64,000 nt of DNA from Coriaria nepalensis (taxonomy: Eukaryota > Streptophyta > Magnoliopsida > Cucurbitales > Coriariaceae). Under the pieces are notes generated by a model. The model was not told where the DNA came from. It did not search any database and saw nothing but the letters and a program-made list of their open reading frames with translations. This document shows, one piece after another, positions 22,923-34,027 of the stretch. The translations under genes and the position numbers were made by a program. The stretch lies in assembly GCA_027186245.1 (NCBI GenBank), contig CP114492.1, forward strand, positions 10,258,501 through 10,322,500. Reading direction: 5' to 3'. How positions within the stretch are numbered: position 1 is the first letter of the stretch; each line of letters opens with the position of its first letter.

Positions 22923-25541
22923 ATGCCTTTACTCTTCATGTCAAATCCACTTCAACTCCTCTTCTTATCATGTCTCTTCCAGTTCTTCACTCTCTCAATA
23001 TCACAAACTAACTACGTTTACAACTGCAACACTTCTCTTAATTACACTTCAGGAAGTGCTTATGAACAGAATCTAAACCAGACCCTCAAATCTTTATCCC
23101 TAAACGCTTCTCTAAACGGCTTCAACACCGCCACTTTCGGTCAAAACAATGAAACCGTTTACGGCCTCATTCAATGTTGGGCCTATATCTCCACCTCAGA
23201 TTGTCAAACATGCGCAGATTACACATCTAACCAGATCAAAACACTCTGTCCTAACCAGAAACAAGCTTACATAGCACATGTCAATTGCTCCTTAAGATAC
23301 TCCAACCAGAGTTTCTTTTCTGCTGTCTTGAGTAATGGTATGTTCCTTTATGGATATAATACGGACAGTGCTGATGATCTGGAGCTGTTCAATCAACAGC
23401 TGGGAAACTTGTATAGCAATCTCTCCTCTAGAATCGCTTCCGTTGATTCTAGATATGCTTATGGAGTGACCCGTTATACAGATTCTGTAAATATATATTC
23501 TTTGGTTCAATGCACAAGAGATTTGCAAGAAGATAGTTGTGTAAACTGCCTGCAATCGATTCTTGGTGCTACTCCTACTTTCTGTAATGGGAAAATCGGT
23601 TGCTTTCTTGTCTACATGAGTTGCTATTTTCGGGCCGAGTTATATTCATTTGTTTCGAATCAATCAATTTTGGTTCTGGCGCCACCTCCTCCGCCTCCAC
23701 CCCCACCCCCATCTTCGTCTACGACACCCACACAAAGTAGTTCAAATACAACAACAAATACTAATCCTACAAGTACTCAAGTTGGTAATGAGGGTAAACT
23801 TCTCCCAATCTTCTAGATTAGTCTTTATCATTGTGTCTATTTTCAGAACTATGAGATGTGTTTGTTCATTTATTATAACTCTTACAGGAAAGGGGGCGAC
23901 TTCGAGGGATATAGTTATTGTTGCCGCCTCTTTAGGTGGCGGATTTGCCGTAATATTTGCAATTTGTGGTTGCTTGTTTTGGAAATTCGCTAAGAGAAAA
24001 CGAGCAGGTAACATGAGATAAATTATTATTTAGTCTCCTCATAAAAAGATCTTAAGGTAATTTCTTGTAAAGTTGTGTTCTATTTTCATATAGATAAAGT
24101 GGATGATGAAAGCCAAGAATCGCTTGTGTTTAGCCTGACTACACTCAAAGCAGCAACTAATGATTTCTCTGAAGAGAATAAAATCGGAGAGGGTGGTTTC
24201 GGTTCGGTTTATAAGGTACCTTTTGCTATACAATTTGTTCGCTTTTGATATTATATATATATACTACAAAATGATGAATAATATGGTTGCTATTTGTAGG
24301 GAAAACTGTTTGATGGAAGAGAAATAGCGGTGAAAAGGCTAGCAAGTACTTCGGGGCAAGGTTTAGAAGAGCTAAAAACAGAAGTAAAGGTAGTTGCCAA
24401 GTTGCTTCACAGAAACCTCGTAAGCCTTCTCGGCTTCTGCATTCAAGAAGATGAAAAGCTTCTGATGTATGAATTTCTGCCCAATGGGAGCTTGGACAAA
24501 GTACTATTTGGTATATATACTGGCTTGATCCCTTACGATTATACAATAAATTGCGAAATAGCTGATATGATCGATATCAGCATTTGCAGTTATATCTTCT
24601 ATCTCTTGATTGTGTTATGTAGATCAAGCAAGACGTTGTGATTTGAAATGGGAAACACGGTTCAGAATCGTTGTCGGGTTTGCCAGAGGGCTTCTTTATC
24701 TGCATGAAGAATCACAGCTTAAGATTATCCATAGAGATTTGAAAACCAGCAATATTCTGTTGGACAATCACATGAATCCCAAGATTTCCGACTTCGGTTT
24801 GGCCAGACGGTTTTGTGAAAGCCAGACTCAAGCGAACACAAACAGAATTGCTGGAACATTGTAAGTCAAAACTTGTTCCAAAAATCTCCTAAGATCTCTA
24901 ATATGCTATCATTATGTTAATTACTTACTCTATGCTTCGTTTCTTGATGCGTAAAGTGGGTATATGGCTCCAGAATATATCAAGAACGGAAACTTTTCAA
25001 CAAAATCTGACGTCTATAGCTTTGGCATTATAGTATTGGAAATAGTGACGGGCCGAAAAAACTCACTCTACCATGATGCAGTGAATCTCCAAACTTATGT
25101 AAGTTTTCTTTTTATCATTTTCTTCCCTTAAAATGATTGTCCTCATGTTAATTTCTTCAGAATCTGATGGTTCAAAATCCCTTGTGATTACAGGCATGGG
25201 AAAATTGGTCAAATGGGTCAGCTATGGAGGTGTTAGATTTATACTTAAAGGATGATCAATGCCCAAAAATCGAAGTCCTCAAATGCATTCACATCGGCTT
25301 GCTGTGCATCCAAGAAGCAGCTTCCAGTCGACCCACCACGTCCCAGATTGTTACCATGCTAAGTAGTGATTCTATAACTTTTCCACACCCCTTGCGACCG
25401 GCATTTTACGTACGATCAAAAGAAATGGTCGGTTCAGATTCGAAGCTTGAAGAAGAGGCTTTCCTCGGTTATTCGGAATTTCAATCTCAATCCAGGATAT
25501 CTGTGAATGAGGTCACTATTACGAAATTAGAATCCCGTTAG
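22923..25541 (+). CDS. cysteine-rich receptor-like protein kinase (DUF26 RLK, CRK)
   Basis: A plasma-membrane receptor kinase with two extracellular DUF26 (Gnk2) domains. After the signal peptide (residues 1-28), the C-x8-C-x2-C signatures are [13 protein letters not shown] and [14 protein letters not shown] ten-proline run and Ser/Thr linker lead to the membrane helix ([20 protein letters not shown]). The kinase shows the glycine loop [11 protein letters not shown], the lysine in AVKRL, the catalytic loop [11 protein letters not shown], and GYMAPEY. All key catalytic residues are present. Exon 1 is 22923-23793; seven exons in all end at 25541, and the phases fit. Several short introns can be read through locally but contain stops. 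CRKs act in pathogen, ROS and stress signalling. It heads a run of DUF26 genes, and a kinase and secreted proteins sharing the ectodomain suggest tandem duplication with loss or gain of the kinase part. Confidence 0.92.
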
Positions 25542-25886
25542 AAGTTGCTTGTAATCACCTCATGACTCGAGAACTATAGAGCAGCTTGCATGTCAAGTTG
25601 TCAACTCTATAGCGTCGGAAGGAGTCAGATTATCTCAGCCAAGCTCTTTACTCAATCTAGGACTGTGTAATAAAATAAAAAATAAAAAATGCCCCTTCCA
25701 GAAACAATTCTATATTCTAAGAACACTTTCAAAAAATTGTGGCCCCCTTTTGAAAACTTCTTTCCTCAACTTTAACCACTACCAGTTCCAATCGAAAAGG
25801 TCATAGATTAAGAATTGATCTCGAAATGTTTTCTTAATTAAATCCTCCTTAGTTGAGATTTCAGATGACCCATTAATCGCTACTCT

Positions 25887-25896
25887 CTATATAAAA
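25887..25896 (+). promoter_or_regulatory. TATA box of the first secreted DUF26 gene
   Basis: CTATATAAAAG begins at 25887, about 70 bp before the start codon at 25960. That is a normal spacing for a TATA box with a short leader. Confidence 0.6.
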
Positions 25897-25959
25897 GCTT
25901 CATCATCTTAGCCTTTAGACCCATCATCAGCAAGCATTAATCATCTTCAATAATTAACA

Positions 25960-26703
25960 ATGTCTTCTTCAAGATCTTTATGCTCTCTCTATCTCATTAT
26001 ACCTTCCCTATTGCTCTCAATCCAAACAGTTTTTGGAGTAGATCCACTTTTCCACACCTGTTTAGATAACTATAATTTCACCCATGCGGACCCTTACGAC
26101 ACAGACTTAAGCTGGCTCAAGGATTATCTCTCTTTTAGCGCTCCCCTCACCGGATTCTCCCTCGGCTCACTGGGCCCTACCCAAGACCGGCCGCACGGTC
26201 TCGCTCTATGTGGCGGAGATGTCTCGGCCAATGACTGCAGGAAATGTGTAACAAACGCCACGTTCGATATAGCCAATCTCTGTCCGAACAACAAAGTTGC
26301 AACCATTTGGTATGATAACTGCCTTTTCAAGTACTCGAATGAGGATTTCTTCGGACAGATCGATACTAGCATTTGGATGTATTTGATAAATGTGCAAAAC
26401 GCGAGTGATCCGGATATATTTAACAACAAGGTGAAGGAATTGTTGGGCGAGTTGAAGGAGAAAGCTTCCGGGGATTTGATCAGAATGTATGGTTCTGGAG
26501 AAAAGGAGTTGTCACAGAATTGGAGGGAGAAAATATATGGAATGGTGCAATGCACAAGGGATCTTTCCGGCGAGGAGTGTAAGAAGTGTGTTGATATGGC
26601 GATCGAGCAATTGCCGACTTGTTGCAGTGGGAAAATTGGTGGGAGAGTTATTGGAGGGAGCTGTAACATCAGATATGAGACATACCCATTTGTTAGTGTT
26701 TGA
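25960..26703 (+). CDS. cysteine-rich repeat secretory protein (two DUF26 domains), CRRSP38-like
   Basis: A single exon encodes 247 residues. A hydrophobic signal peptide ends near FGVDPLF (residue 27). Two DUF26 domains follow, each with C-x8-C-x2-C: CGGDVSANDCRKC near residue 85 and CTRDLSGEECKKC near residue 190. There is no membrane or kinase segment, so the product is apoplastic. Relatives include Ginkgo ginkbilobin-2, which binds mannose and is antifungal, and plasmodesmata-located proteins, which differ by having a membrane helix. The exact role here is unknown. The terminal Cys residues (CCSGKIGGRVIGGSCNIRYE) match the CRRSP38 group. It lies 420 bp after the CRK on the same strand. Confidence 0.9.
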   Translation: MSSSRSLCSLYLIIPSLLLSIQTVFGVDPLFHTCLDNYNFTHADPYDTDLSWLKDYLSFSAPLTGFSLGSLGPTQDRPHGLALCGGDVSANDCRKCVTNATFDIANLCPNNKVATIWYDNCLFKYSNEDFFGQIDTSIWMYLINVQNASDPDIFNNKVKELLGELKEKASGDLIRMYGSGEKELSQNWREKIYGMVQCTRDLSGEECKKCVDMAIEQLPTCCSGKIGGRVIGGSCNIRYETYPFVSV

Positions 26704-27291
26704 TTATAGAAACACTTAAAAACACATTGGTTATGAATACATGTCTTACAGATTTGTTCATTTAATGTTAAATAAATTGTGTCATATTATATCATGTACT
26801 TGTTCACTTGTTTAAAATAAACTTTAATTATATTTTTTATATATCATATATTAATTTTAGAATTTTTATAAAACTTTAAAAATTATTTTAAACTTTATAT
26901 TTATAAATTTTACTCTAATAACGTAAAATAAAATATAAAAAATGAAAATGAACTATTTAAAAATTTATAAATAATTATAAAAAAAATTATAAAAATTCAA
27001 GAATAAAAATAATAATTTAATTTTTTTAAAAAAAATTAAAATAATACATAAACTAAAATTTAATAAATAAATCACTAAATAATTATCGATTTATTTTATT
27101 TTCTCTTAACTTTGTCTACTTAGTTCGGTATGCTATTGCTCAATTTTAAATTAATGACAAGACAGATGGAATCTGTCCTCACATCACCGTCAAAAAGTCA
27201 AATGAGTGTGAAAAAGACATCGCCCCACAGGTCACAACTATTTATTGTCCGGTGAGGGAGATATTCTAGAAACATCCATGGGCCCCACACT

Positions 27292-27330
<39 letters not shown>

Positions 27331-27378
27331 AATCATTATATAGATTAATATTATATAATTATATTATATAATCATGCA
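26704..27378. other. AT-rich intergenic DNA with an (AT)n tract
   Basis: The 3' flank of the first CRRSP gene is followed by very AT-rich DNA (26820-27100) and a TA dinucleotide tract at about 27295-27327. No gene was seen. Confidence 0.6.
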
Positions 27379-27640
27379 TGGTCAGACATGCCGACCTGGC
27401 TTGCACATAGTTTTATCCACTACGTGCAGTTTGAAAGAACCAATCATGTGCAACTGATTGCATTTCCAACTATAACGGCATCGAGAAAGTTTGACCAGTT
27501 ATTTTCAGATGAGTGATCAATCACTTCCCTTCTACCTAGAACAAATGAGTGGCTTGATCAATGAGCGGCGCACTTCGTAGTAAGAGTCAACAATTTCAAC
27601 TCCAAAGTTGGCCGACAAAAGTAAGCACGAGACAGGTTTT
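27379..27640 (+). promoter_or_regulatory. orphan promoter copy A (duplicate of the CRRSP promoter)
   Basis: This stretch aligns with 27868-28102. Shared words in the same order include GCACATAGTTTTATCCACT, TTTGAAAGAACCAAT, AGAAAGTTTGACCAGT and AATGAGCGG. A W-box TTGACC lies at 27491-27496. Copy B leads into a DUF26 gene, but copy A is followed by no gene, only AT-rich and (GA)n DNA. Confidence 0.7.
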
Positions 27641-27751
27641 TTTTGGAAAGTGCCTCATGGTCAAGAAAGAATGATGTATTATTTAATAAAACATGACATA
27701 TGATACGTAGATATGACTTATACTTAAAATTTTAATTATTATATATGATAT

Positions 27752-27777
27752 AGAGAGAGAGAGAGAGAGAGAGAGAA
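27752..27777. repeat. (GA)n microsatellite
   Basis: A pure GA dinucleotide tract of about 13 units lies between the two promoter copies. Confidence 0.9.
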
Positions 27778-27867
27778 ATCATGAGGAACCTACTGGCCAC
27801 TAATTGATAATGGCTGCATAGGTATAATATATATATATATATATAATAATAAATAAAGAACGATAGA

Positions 27868-28102
27868 GGTCAGATCAGGTTGCACATAGTTTTATCCACT
27901 TCGTCGCCGAATTTGAAAGAACCAATGCAACGCAACTGGTTGCCTTTTCAACTTACCATCTAGAAAGTTTGACCAGTAATTTTCGGATGAAGTGATCGAT
28001 TGAGAAAAATCAGTCACTTTCGATGAGTGACTAGATTAATGAGCGGTAAAAGTCAGCAATTACAACTCCACAGTTGACCGGCAAAATTTAGCGTGAGAAC
28101 CT
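27868..28102 (+). promoter_or_regulatory. promoter copy B of the second CRRSP gene, with W-boxes
   Basis: This is the partner of copy A. TTGACC occurs at 27969-27974 and 28074-28079. The second is changed in copy A (GTTGGCC). A TATA-like CTATTTATAG follows at 28107-28116, about 50 bp before the start codon at 28161. Confidence 0.6.
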
Positions 28103-28160
28103 TTACCTATTTATAGTCTCATGATATTGTTTTGCATATCCACAAACTCAACCAAACAAA

Positions 28161-28892
28161 ATGGAAATCAATTCAACAGCAATATTCCACTTAGTTCTTC
28201 TCTCATTCTTCTCTCATCTCCTCCTTCCAGCCTATGGTGCTAGCCCGCTATTCAACTTCTGTTCTAACCAAGATAACTATACATCCAATAGCCAATATGC
28301 TTCCAACTTGAATGAATTACTAACTCGTTTATCCGAAAAAACTCCTCCAACCGGCTTCAGTCTCGATTCAGTCGGTGAAGCAAACGGCCTAGCTCTGTGC
28401 CGAGGTGATGTCTCAATCAAAGACTGTGAAACATGTGTCGTTGATGCGAGCAAGAAGCTTCAAAATCGTTGTCCTTACCAAAAAGGAGCTATAATTTGGT
28501 ATGATAATTGCCTCCTGAAGTACACAGATGATAGTTTCTTTGGCGAAATTGACAATACAAACAAGTTCTACATGTGGAACATACAAGAGATAGATCATGA
28601 TCCTGCAACATTTAATCTGAAAGTAAAGGAGCTGTTGAGTAGCTTGTCTAATAAAGCTTATTATACGCCAAACTTTTATGCAATCGGAGAATTGAAGCTC
28701 GAGGAATCGAAAAATCTTTATGGGTTGGTTCAGTGTACTAGAGATTTGTCGATTGGGAATTGTAAGAAGTGTCTTGAGGGTATTATAGGGGAGCTTCCGA
28801 ATTGCTGTAATGCGAAGATTGGTGGGCGAGTTGTCAGTGGAAGTTGCAACTTTAGATATGAACTCTACCCCATTGTGGCTTCCCAGCAATAG
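28161..28892 (+). CDS. cysteine-rich repeat secretory protein (two DUF26 domains), CRRSP38-like
   Basis: A single exon encodes 243 residues. The signal peptide (FHLVLLSFFSHLLLPAYG) ends near residue 26. The DUF26 signatures are CRGDVSIKDCETC and CTRDLSIGNCKKC. The C-terminus (CCNAKIGGRVVSGSCNFRYE) is nearly the same as in the gene at 25960, which marks them as tandem paralogues, though the middle parts have diverged. It is predicted to be secreted, with no membrane helix after the second domain. No lesion was seen. Expression may be defence-linked, given the W-boxes in its upstream copy B; that is an inference. Confidence 0.9.
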   Translation: MEINSTAIFHLVLLSFFSHLLLPAYGASPLFNFCSNQDNYTSNSQYASNLNELLTRLSEKTPPTGFSLDSVGEANGLALCRGDVSIKDCETCVVDASKKLQNRCPYQKGAIIWYDNCLLKYTDDSFFGEIDNTNKFYMWNIQEIDHDPATFNLKVKELLSSLSNKAYYTPNFYAIGELKLEESKNLYGLVQCTRDLSIGNCKKCLEGIIGELPNCCNAKIGGRVVSGSCNFRYELYPIVASQQ

Positions 28893-29044
28893 ATCAATAA
28901 CTTTTGAAGTGTATTGTGTGTTACTATTGATAAAGCTATATATGTTGAATAAATCATATAGGCATGTCAATGTTAAATACGTATCCAAAAAAAAAAAATA
29001 TATATATATATATATATATCAACTAAAAATAAGAAAGTATGAGA

Positions 29045-29930
29045 CTAGTTGTTATTAGCGAATAATATCCTATCTTTTTTGATCCATGCACAGGACATGT
29101 CATAGGAAGGAGTTTCTCTCCATAGCATGGAGATGTCATAGTATGATACTGTTACTCTGCACAATTGTATCCAACAATTTGCTTCGTCGAGTCTCCACAT
29201 TTTCAGATTGCTAAAAGAGGTACCAAATAAACATAAGCTTCCTCCGAATAAACATAACCCGTCAAAGCTACAATCTAATTGAAGCCGTGGCGGTATAATT
29301 ATGTCCTTAAATTTCTCCTCCATCATATCAAAACTTAAAAGGAATTCAACATGTGTATTAGAATAATGCCTTTGAGCAAACCAATAAAGATGTCTGTTCA
29401 AATAAGTCACCTTTTGCATAGTTTTAATGCAACAACCTACACATTGATCAGAGACTAACCTCCATGAATCAGATTTTAAGGAAAGTACGTCTACTTTCCT
29501 TACACATATTTCGTCGTCGCATCGATAGGAATAAACACATTTAGCTATTCTCACAACATTATAATCATCAGTTGAAGAATCATACCCGAATCCTAACGTG
29601 TCCCAACGAACATCGAAAGACTTTGGAGTGGTTAACATCTTGGTTTGTGTCGTAAACACGGATTCCATAACATGAGAGATCGGTGATTCAAAACGACACA
29701 AAAAATTCCATCGCAATAACCTTTAACCAGAAAAAAAGGAAGTGGAAGCTTTAATGGAAGTTCAATAGGTAAATCTTTCATATACTTACCTTGTGAACTT
29801 TCTTCTTCTGATGTTTCGATTGAATGAAGTGTGAAGGAACTTGAAAGGATAACTCTAGAAGATGGATTCTTGCAAGTAGCACGAGCGGTATGTTTTCAGA
29901 TAAATACATGATCAGCCGTGAGAAGATAAT
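29045..29930 (-). pseudogene. F-box protein with FBA domain, broken (CPR1/At3g23880-like family)
   Basis: F-box proteins are substrate adaptors of SCF ubiquitin ligases. The minus strand from 29716 to 29045 encodes 223 residues of an F-box-associated (FBA) interaction domain, including DTLGFGYDSSTDDYNVVRI and ESPISHVM. Just upstream, in another frame and ending at a TAA at 29632-29634, are the preceding FBA blocks: NPSSRVILSSSFTLHSIETS, DLPIELPLKLP, LVKGYCDGIFC and LMLWNPCLRHKP. The two frames meet near 29635-29670, so a frameshift splits the domain. Still further upstream, traces of the link to the F-box (DHVFI, stop, KHTARATCKNPS) contain stop codons. No clear F-box core was found. The 223-residue frame could still be translated alone, but without an F-box it would not join an SCF complex. 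Confidence 0.75.
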
Positions 29931-30357
29931 TCTACACAAATTAGACTCCCATCTTCAATGACGATCTAGGGAGGAAAAGAAATGGGATAAAAACATGTTT
30001 TAAAATAATAATAGTAATAATAATAATAATAATCATTGATGTAACTTCTTCGTTTTTTCAATCATACATACCTATATATACAGTACTAATAATAATAATG
30101 AGTAATAAAAAAACATTCATTTTTTCATTTATATACTTTATAAAATGACACTCCAATTGTTATTCTATAAATCAATGGCGTCATGGGTGATAATTACTGG
30201 CATAGTTTCAAATCTAACGAAGAACGGATATGAGTACGAGTATCGGATGTATCGGATCTAACGATACAACAAATTTAAAAATTTTAGGATATGTATAACT
30301 TGCAACCTAGCTATCACACTAGCAAAATAGGAAAGGTAAAGGACTACATGTTTTCGG

Positions 30358-30640
30358 ATCTTCATGTTCACTCTATCTCATACCTTTTCTATTGCTCTTA
30401 ATCCAAACAGTTTTCGGAGCAGATCCACTTTTCCAGACCTGTAATAACTATAATTTCACCTATGCGGACCCTCACGGCACTAACTTAAGATGGCTCAAAG
30501 ATTATCTCTCTTATAGCCCTCCACTCAACTCACTGGATTCTCCTCGGCTCGCTGGGCCCCACCCAAGACCAACCACGCGGTCTCACCCTATGTCGTGGAG
30601 ATGTCTCGGCCAACGACTGCAAGAAATGTGTAAGAAACGC
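30358..30640 (+). pseudogene. truncated CRRSP (DUF26) pseudogene
   Basis: The DNA closely matches the first 300 bp of the CRRSP gene at 25960: signal peptide, the QTVFGADPLFQTC junction, NYNFTYADPHGTNLRWLKDY, and the first C-x8-C-x2-C region. The frame is broken by small indels near 30525-30545. The match stops near 30640, inside the first DUF26 domain. No second domain follows. It is a 3'-truncated, frameshifted copy. Confidence 0.8.
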
Positions 30641-31034
30641 CTTGTATTGATCCTATCATACTCGCACACGTAAGTATTGGTGCCCTTGTTTCAAGTATCC
30701 TTTCCAAATTCTACCCACAAAATTAAGAGTTAGAATCGAAAATTGACAATATATGTCATCAAAGGCCAAGCTTTTTTTATTTTTTTTTCCTGCCAAACAA
30801 AGGCAAAGCTATTGACCAACTAAAGTGTAAATGCATTTTGCTTATTGTTTCTGTTTTACACAGGCTCAGTAGTTACATATTAGTCACTACCTTCTAAGCG
30901 TCAGTTTTCCCCACCCTAAAAAGCCCCTCCAACTTGCACATAATAAGCATATAAATTTCAATACAGCAAGACAGCAAAACGAATCTAGAGCCAAGTAATA
31001 AGCAGACCATAATCTGAACCCCCAACTGCTCATT

Positions 31035-32317
31035 TTAAGCAACTGGAGAGCGCACCACATGGTCCTGTGACGTGTCAACGGCAGCCGGCGGCATGAACTG
31101 CCACATGGCAACGCTGGGGTAACCTATAAAAGGCATCAGCTTATTACCGACCATTTGCCCTTGTGTGGCAAAAGCAGCTGACATGGCAGGAGGAGGAGCT
31201 GGGAAGTTCGGTTGAGAACTCAGGGCTTTGACTTGCTGCTCCAACTTCTCTTTATCTGCCTTCAACCTCTGCTTCTCATCTCGAAGCTCAATCTTCTCAG
31301 CCTAGCCATAATAAGTATTGGAGGAAAAAAAACAAAAACAAAAAATCACCATCCAGGATTGAAAACTTGAAAGAGGAAAAGACTAAGGGAAATGAAATGA
31401 AAAAAATTATCACCTTGAGTTCTTTAATCTTTGCTTGCAAATTCTCGTTTGATTCCTTTAGCTTGAGTATATCACTTTGTAATTGGGTCACCATACGAAC
31501 GGCATGGCTCAAAATAGTAGCCTTATCAGTTTTGGGAAGCTTTCCCGGCTCTAAGATTGAGCCCAACTCGAGGAACCTAGATACCACAACATCACATTGA
31601 AGTGAAACTAAATTACTAGGAAAATAGAAAATAGAAAACACGAATAGACAAGACACCTTTCATTAAGTCTATCCCTTCTCAGTTTCTCCCAGCAAGCTTT
31701 TGAACCAGATGCACAGGCCTGTTCAGGCCTTGAACTACATATATGAAAACACATCGATAGTGAAAATATATGATGAATGATTGAGAGATAAAATTTTAAA
31801 TTTTAGTTACCGTTTTCTTGATCTGGATCCCTTCAGGCTATCTGTTCCATCCGGACCATCCCCAAGAGAGTAATCTGCTTCCTCACTAAAACAAATTCCA
31901 CAAAAGCCATCAATTACATATTTACACTAAACATGAAATCGACAAAAAGCACTGATATTTCCATGATGGCAGATATAGAGACTATACAAGCACAAGATAA
32001 TAAAAATCTGAAATTCAAAACACTTTGTCTCAGCTTAACACAATAGCTCCAATTAGGTCTTAATGACCATCATTTCTAACACAAGATAGCGTAAAAGATC
32101 CCCTATTAAAAATTTCCTTCATTTTCTAGACGACCAAACATAAAAATGAAGACAGAAGATGACAAACCCACCTGATGTGAGACGCGGAATTGATAGGCTG
32201 CGAAGGCCAGCTGAAGCCAGCGACCGGAGCCGGAAAGTCACAGGCGGCAACGGCGATGTCATCGACTATTCCGTAGTCGTACAGCCAATTAGAAGTCCCA
32301 ACGGAATCGATGTCCAT
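31035..32317 (-). CDS. bHLH transcription factor, ILR3/bHLH105-like (subgroup IVc)
   Basis: Subgroup IVc bHLH factors (ILR3, bHLH34, bHLH104, bHLH115) are nuclear regulators of the iron-deficiency response. They dimerise with each other and with PYE, and act upstream of bHLH Ib genes. Five exons give about 242 residues. The start at 32317 reads MDIDSVGTSNWLYDYGIVDD. The basic region (SKACWEKLRRDRLNER, about residues 85-100) keeps the E-box-reading Glu. Helix-loop-helix and leucine zipper follow (FLELGSILEPGKLPKTDKAT, then AEKIELRDEKQRLKADKEKL). The C-terminal tail PPAAVDTSQDHVVRSPVA is the hallmark tail of ILR3-type proteins. Length matches ILR3. Splice sites are consistent and no lesion was seen. 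It could be another subgroup IVc member rather than the strict ILR3 orthologue. Confidence 0.9.
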
Positions 32318-34027
32318 TATTTTTGGTTTCGGTAGGAATCAATGAATCTGTGTGCGCATGTTGAAAATAAAACCGAAAACCGAAAAAAAAAAAAAAATAA
32401 TAATAATAAATAAATTCAGACCCACTTTCGATGGAGAAAATTAAATCAGGTTGCAGGTGTTTTGTTTAATCGGAAATAGAGAAGAAGGATGTGATTAGAC
32501 AAGCATTTTCTTGAGTCTTACTATTATTGGGCTTTACAGTTTGGGCTCTGCCTGGACTTGGGCTTGGCTCATGTTTTGATAAGTACTTACCAAGAGAATT
32601 AAGTCAACCCAATATTATTTATACTTATATATATATCCATAAAATGAAACATTTTTTTTTCCCAAGACAATGAGATGTGACGTCATATTTACAATTAAAA
32701 AAAATGGGCTGATGCAATAAAAAACGATAGTCATAATAAAAAATGGAGATTGAAAAATGTTTTAAGAAATGACGTCAAGGAAAACGCACTCTTTCACTCC
32801 TTTTAAGCCTTTTAACTTTTTTTTTTTTATATTTTTTATTTTATTTTATCATATCTTCATTTAAAAGGGTAAAGAGTATATAAAATAATGCATTAAATAT
32901 GATATGATGAATATTTCAATTATCAACCACATCTTATTATTATATCACATAATTTTTTGTAACATTTTATTTGGGTGAAATGAAGTGGTTCTGTTTGACC
33001 CATTATGCTTAAAAAATCTAGCAGTTTCTGGCCCCATGAAGGCTGCTGCTGTAAGAGCGCAAGGAATCAACATGAAATTCCAAAAAACATTGTTGGTTAC
33101 ATGTGCAATTACTTGACAAAAACTTTCACTACCAAGCAGTACCCTGTTCTTCTGTTTATTTTCCATTTGATCACTTACTCTTTAACATTATCATATAGGG
33201 ATAGGGTACCCCCTACATACAGGAGGCACAAGTGTCAGAATCCATCTCACGGCTTCACAGCTTTATAAGATAAGGACAGTTTTACGACCATTTTTCTTTC
33301 TTTTCCTTGCAAAAGATCATCTGTCTTGTGGGGAGGTGTCCCCTTTGTTTTGGGTCTAAATGATAACAGTCTTAAGAAACAGTGCATTACAAATTTTCAA
33401 GCTCGAGTTCCAGACTGCACATTCCCTGCCATTTCTGTGGTGAAAACAGAGTACGTGGTCGAAGGTAGAAGGTAGAAGGTAGAAGGTAGAAGATGATTAA
33501 AGGAAGCAATGGAACTGGGCTTTCAGGCGTTACCTTTCACTTTTTTAGATCAATGAAAATGAGAATGACTCATAGTAATACAATATTGTGGTTACAGTAG
33601 AGAATAGTAGAAGTGTATTTGATTGAACATGTCCCCTTTGACCATGCACATTATGATTACATTGGTGGGTGAAATCATGAAATCAATAGTACCTTTCGTT
33701 TCTGTTAGAATCCTATGAAGAAATTTTAGCATTTGGTGGCATCAATTACTCAAAAAAACAATGCACAGTACAAATATGAACTAACAGAGGGGGGGAAAAA
33801 AATCACAACTTTTTATATGAAAGCTTCATGAAAATGAATAGTATTAGAACCCAAATCCGCAATTACCAGATCACCAACTCATCCCACAGTTTCACCTCAA
33901 ACTAAACAAAGTACAAACCCATTTAAGATGAAGGATTTTTTTTTTTCCTTTTTTGGATAATCGAAAGAGAAATGACAGCTAGAATGAAAATGACAAAAAT
34001 TAGCCTCAGAAATTACTGCTAAAGTTC
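32318..34027. other. intergenic region between the bHLH and proline-rich genes
   Basis: This includes the bHLH promoter and leader. The rest has no gene I can support. A GGTAGAA heptamer array lies at 33464-33491. Short open frames at 32945-33268 lack similarity to any family. Confidence 0.5.
33464..33491. repeat. GGTAGAA heptamer array
   Basis: Four consecutive copies of GGTAGAA lie in non-coding DNA. A diverged copy (GTCGAA) precedes them. Confidence 0.9.

Noticed and set aside
26124..26669. 181-residue minus-strand frame within the first secreted DUF26 gene
   Set aside because: It is a shadow of the real plus-strand coding sequence, which has signal peptide and DUF26 motifs.
28413..28988. 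191-residue minus-strand frame over the second secreted DUF26 gene
   Set aside because: It is antisense to a well-supported coding sequence and shows no domain of its own.
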